From Enterobacter sp. CC120223-11 (lineage in GTDB: Bacteria > Pseudomonadota > Gammaproteobacteria > Enterobacterales > Enterobacteriaceae): a stretch of DNA of 64,000 bases. Below the pieces are notes generated by a model, which saw only the letters and a list, made by a program, of their open reading frames with translations, ran no database searches and was not told the origin of the DNA. The DNA is taken from the NCBI RefSeq assembly GCF_900215375.1, contig NZ_OBEF01000007.1, positions 178,551-242,550 of the forward strand. The letters are read 5' to 3'. Positions 62,875 through 64,000 of this stretch are shown here, piece by piece; position 1 is the stretch's first letter, and each line of letters begins with the position of its first letter. A program made the translations under genes and the position numbers.

Positions 62875-63441
62875 GTGGCAAAAACCGTACCCGCTATTTT
62901 CTTAGACCGCGATGGCACTATTAATGTCGATCACGGTTACGTCCATGAAATTGACGAATTTGAATTTATTGATGGCGTCATTGATGCCATGCGCGAGCTG
63001 AAAGAGATGGGCTATGCGCTGATTCTGGTGACCAACCAGTCTGGCATCGCCCGTGGCAAGTTCACGGAAGCACAATTTGAAACCCTGACTGAGTGGATGG
63101 ACTGGTCGCTGGCCGATCGCGGTGTCGATCTGGACGGCATCTATTATTGTCCGCATCATCCGCAGGGGACGGTAGAAGAGTATCGTCAGGTATGCGATTG
63201 CCGTAAGCCGCATCCGGGGATGTTTATCTCTGCTCGTGATTTCCTGCATATCGATATGGACGCCTCCTTTATGGTTGGCGACAAAATCGAAGATATGCAG
63301 GCAGCTGCTGCGGCGGGCGTTGCGAATAAAGTGTTAGTGCGTACCGGCAAGCCGGTGACGGAAGAAGCCGAAAAAGCAGCAGATTGGGTGATAGATAGCC
63401 TGGCAGCGCTGCCTGCAGCCATCAAAAAGCAGAAAAAGTAG
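62875..63441 (+). CDS. gmhB: D-glycero-beta-D-manno-heptose-1,7-bisphosphate 7-phosphatase
   Basis: HAD-family phosphatase of ADP-heptose synthesis for the LPS inner core. The 188 residues have the nucleophile motif [19 protein letters not shown] (motif II), the zinc-binding loop CPHHPQG...CDCRKPHPG, and the acidic motif [10 protein letters not shown]. It starts with GTG at 62875 after CAGGAG. It ends slightly earlier than in E. coli. It is divergent from metN and lies directly before the rRNA operon. Confidence 0.97.
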   Translation: MAKTVPAIFLDRDGTINVDHGYVHEIDEFEFIDGVIDAMRELKEMGYALILVTNQSGIARGKFTEAQFETLTEWMDWSLADRGVDLDGIYYCPHHPQGTVEEYRQVCDCRKPHPGMFISARDFLHIDMDASFMVGDKIEDMQAAAAAGVANKVLVRTGKPVTEEAEKAADWVIDSLAALPAAIKKQKK

Positions 63442-63799
63442 CCTTTGAGGCGAAAAGATGAGCGGTTGAAATAAAAATGCATTTTTCCGCTTGTCATTCC
63501 TCGGCAGCTCCCTATAATGCGCCTCCATCGACACGGAACAACGGCAAACAAGCCGCCAGGTTGAAAGAGAAAAACTTCTGAAAATGGGGTTGACTCTGAA
63601 AGAGGAAAGCGTAATATACGCCACCTCGCGACAGAGCGCTAAAGCGCGTCGCAACTGCTCTTTAACAATTTATCAGACAATCTGTGTGGGCACTCAAAGT
63701 GACATGGATTCTTAACGTCGCAAGACGAAAAATGAATACCAAGTCTCTGAGTGAACATACGTAATTCATTACGAAGTTTAATTCACGAGCATCAAACTT
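63442..63799 (+). promoter_or_regulatory. rRNA operon P1/P2 promoters and antitermination leader
   Basis: This 358-nt gene-free stretch holds the rrn control region. P1 is TTGTCA (63491-63496), 16 nt, TATAAT (63513-63518), with a GC-rich discriminator GCGCCTCC and an A/T-rich UP-like element just upstream (about 63467-63487). P2 is TTGACT (63590-63595), 16 nt, TAATAT (63612-63617). A GCGC-TAAA-GCGC boxB-type hairpin (63636-63647) and boxA TGCTCTTTAACA (63656-63667) load the Nus antitermination complex. Control by ppGpp/DksA and Fis is expected from the family; I did not assign Fis sites. Confidence 0.88.
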
Positions 63800-64000
63800 A
63801 AATTGAAGAGTTTGATCATGGCTCAGATTGAACGCTGGCGGCAGGCCTAACACATGCAAGTCGAGCGGTAGCACAGAGAGCTTGCTCTCGGGTGACGAGC
63901 GGCGGACGGGTGAGTAATGTCTGGGAAACTGCCTGATGGAGGGGGATAACTACTGGAAACGGTAGCTAATACCGCATAACGTCTTCGGACCAAAGTGGGG
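63800..64000 (+). rRNA. rrsH: 16S ribosomal RNA, 5' end (partial)
   Basis: Starts AAATTGAAGAGTTTGATCATGG at 63800 (shown as the conserved 5' end) and continues through the V1 loop (GTAGCACAGAGAGCTTGCTC) and GGACGGGTGAGTAATGTCTG. The gene runs off the right edge. The position after gmhB matches E. coli rrnH. The V1 and V2 sequences fit Enterobacter, Lelliottia or Leclercia; rRNA copies within one genome vary, so this cannot fix the species. Confidence 0.97.

Overview
The window is an enterobacterial core-chromosome segment. Its gene order matches the Escherichia coli folK-to-rrsH region almost gene for gene. The moderately GC-rich codon usage, the protein sequences and the first 200 bases of the 16S rRNA gene at the right edge point to the Enterobacter/Lelliottia/Leclercia group. 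I cannot settle the genus by eye. I see no prophage, insertion sequence, integron, CRISPR array, toxin-antitoxin pair or defence island, and no gene cluster that looks like an undescribed system. The interest lies in regulation between genes and in start-codon choices.

Layout. 1-4480 (minus strand): folK (cut by the edge), pcnB, gluQ, dksA, sfsA, thpR, covering folate, RNA tailing, tRNA modification and the stringent response. 4554-9752 (plus): the helicase gene hrpB and the peptidoglycan synthase gene mrcB, separated by a repeat and three hairpins. 9967-15929 (plus): the Fur-type fhuACDB ferrichrome operon. 16013-17293 (minus): hemL. 17474-19315 (plus): clcA and erpA, with an IscR-like operator at their junction. 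19361-21490 (minus): yadS, btuF, mtn. 21565-25979 (plus): dgt, degP (sigma-E promoter), cdaR (palindromic operator candidate). 26091-30964 (minus): yaeH, dapD, glnD, map.

31286-50700 (plus) is the translation and envelope superoperon region: rpsB-tsf, pyrH, frr, dxr, then uppS-cdsA-rseP-bamA-skp-lpxD-fabZ-lpxA-lpxB-rnhB-dnaE-accA. It joins isoprenoid and lipid-carrier synthesis, phospholipid and lipid A synthesis, outer-membrane protein assembly, the sigma-E signalling protease, the replicase and the first step of fatty-acid synthesis. 50808-54700 (plus): ldcC, yaeR, tilS. 54717-55164 (minus): rof, yaeP. 55360-57055 (plus): yaeQ, arfB, nlpE. 57106-62686 (minus): proS, trmO, rcsF and the methionine importer metNIQ with a MetJ box. 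62875-63441 (plus): gmhB. 63442-64000: tandem ribosomal promoters, antitermination leader and the 5' end of a 16S rRNA gene.

Two genes found at these places in E. coli K-12, yaeI (between yaeH and dapD) and yaeF (between nlpE and proS), are absent. The most useful observations are a conserved AUU start codon for pcnB; a near-consensus type 1 IscR site on the clcA stop codon; a perfect 16-bp palindrome before cdaR; a promoter-hairpin-terminator unit between dxr and uppS that could make a short RNA or attenuate uppS; a candidate sigma-E promoter inside rseP; and a dispersed intergenic repeat, twice fused to the same terminator at convergent gene ends.
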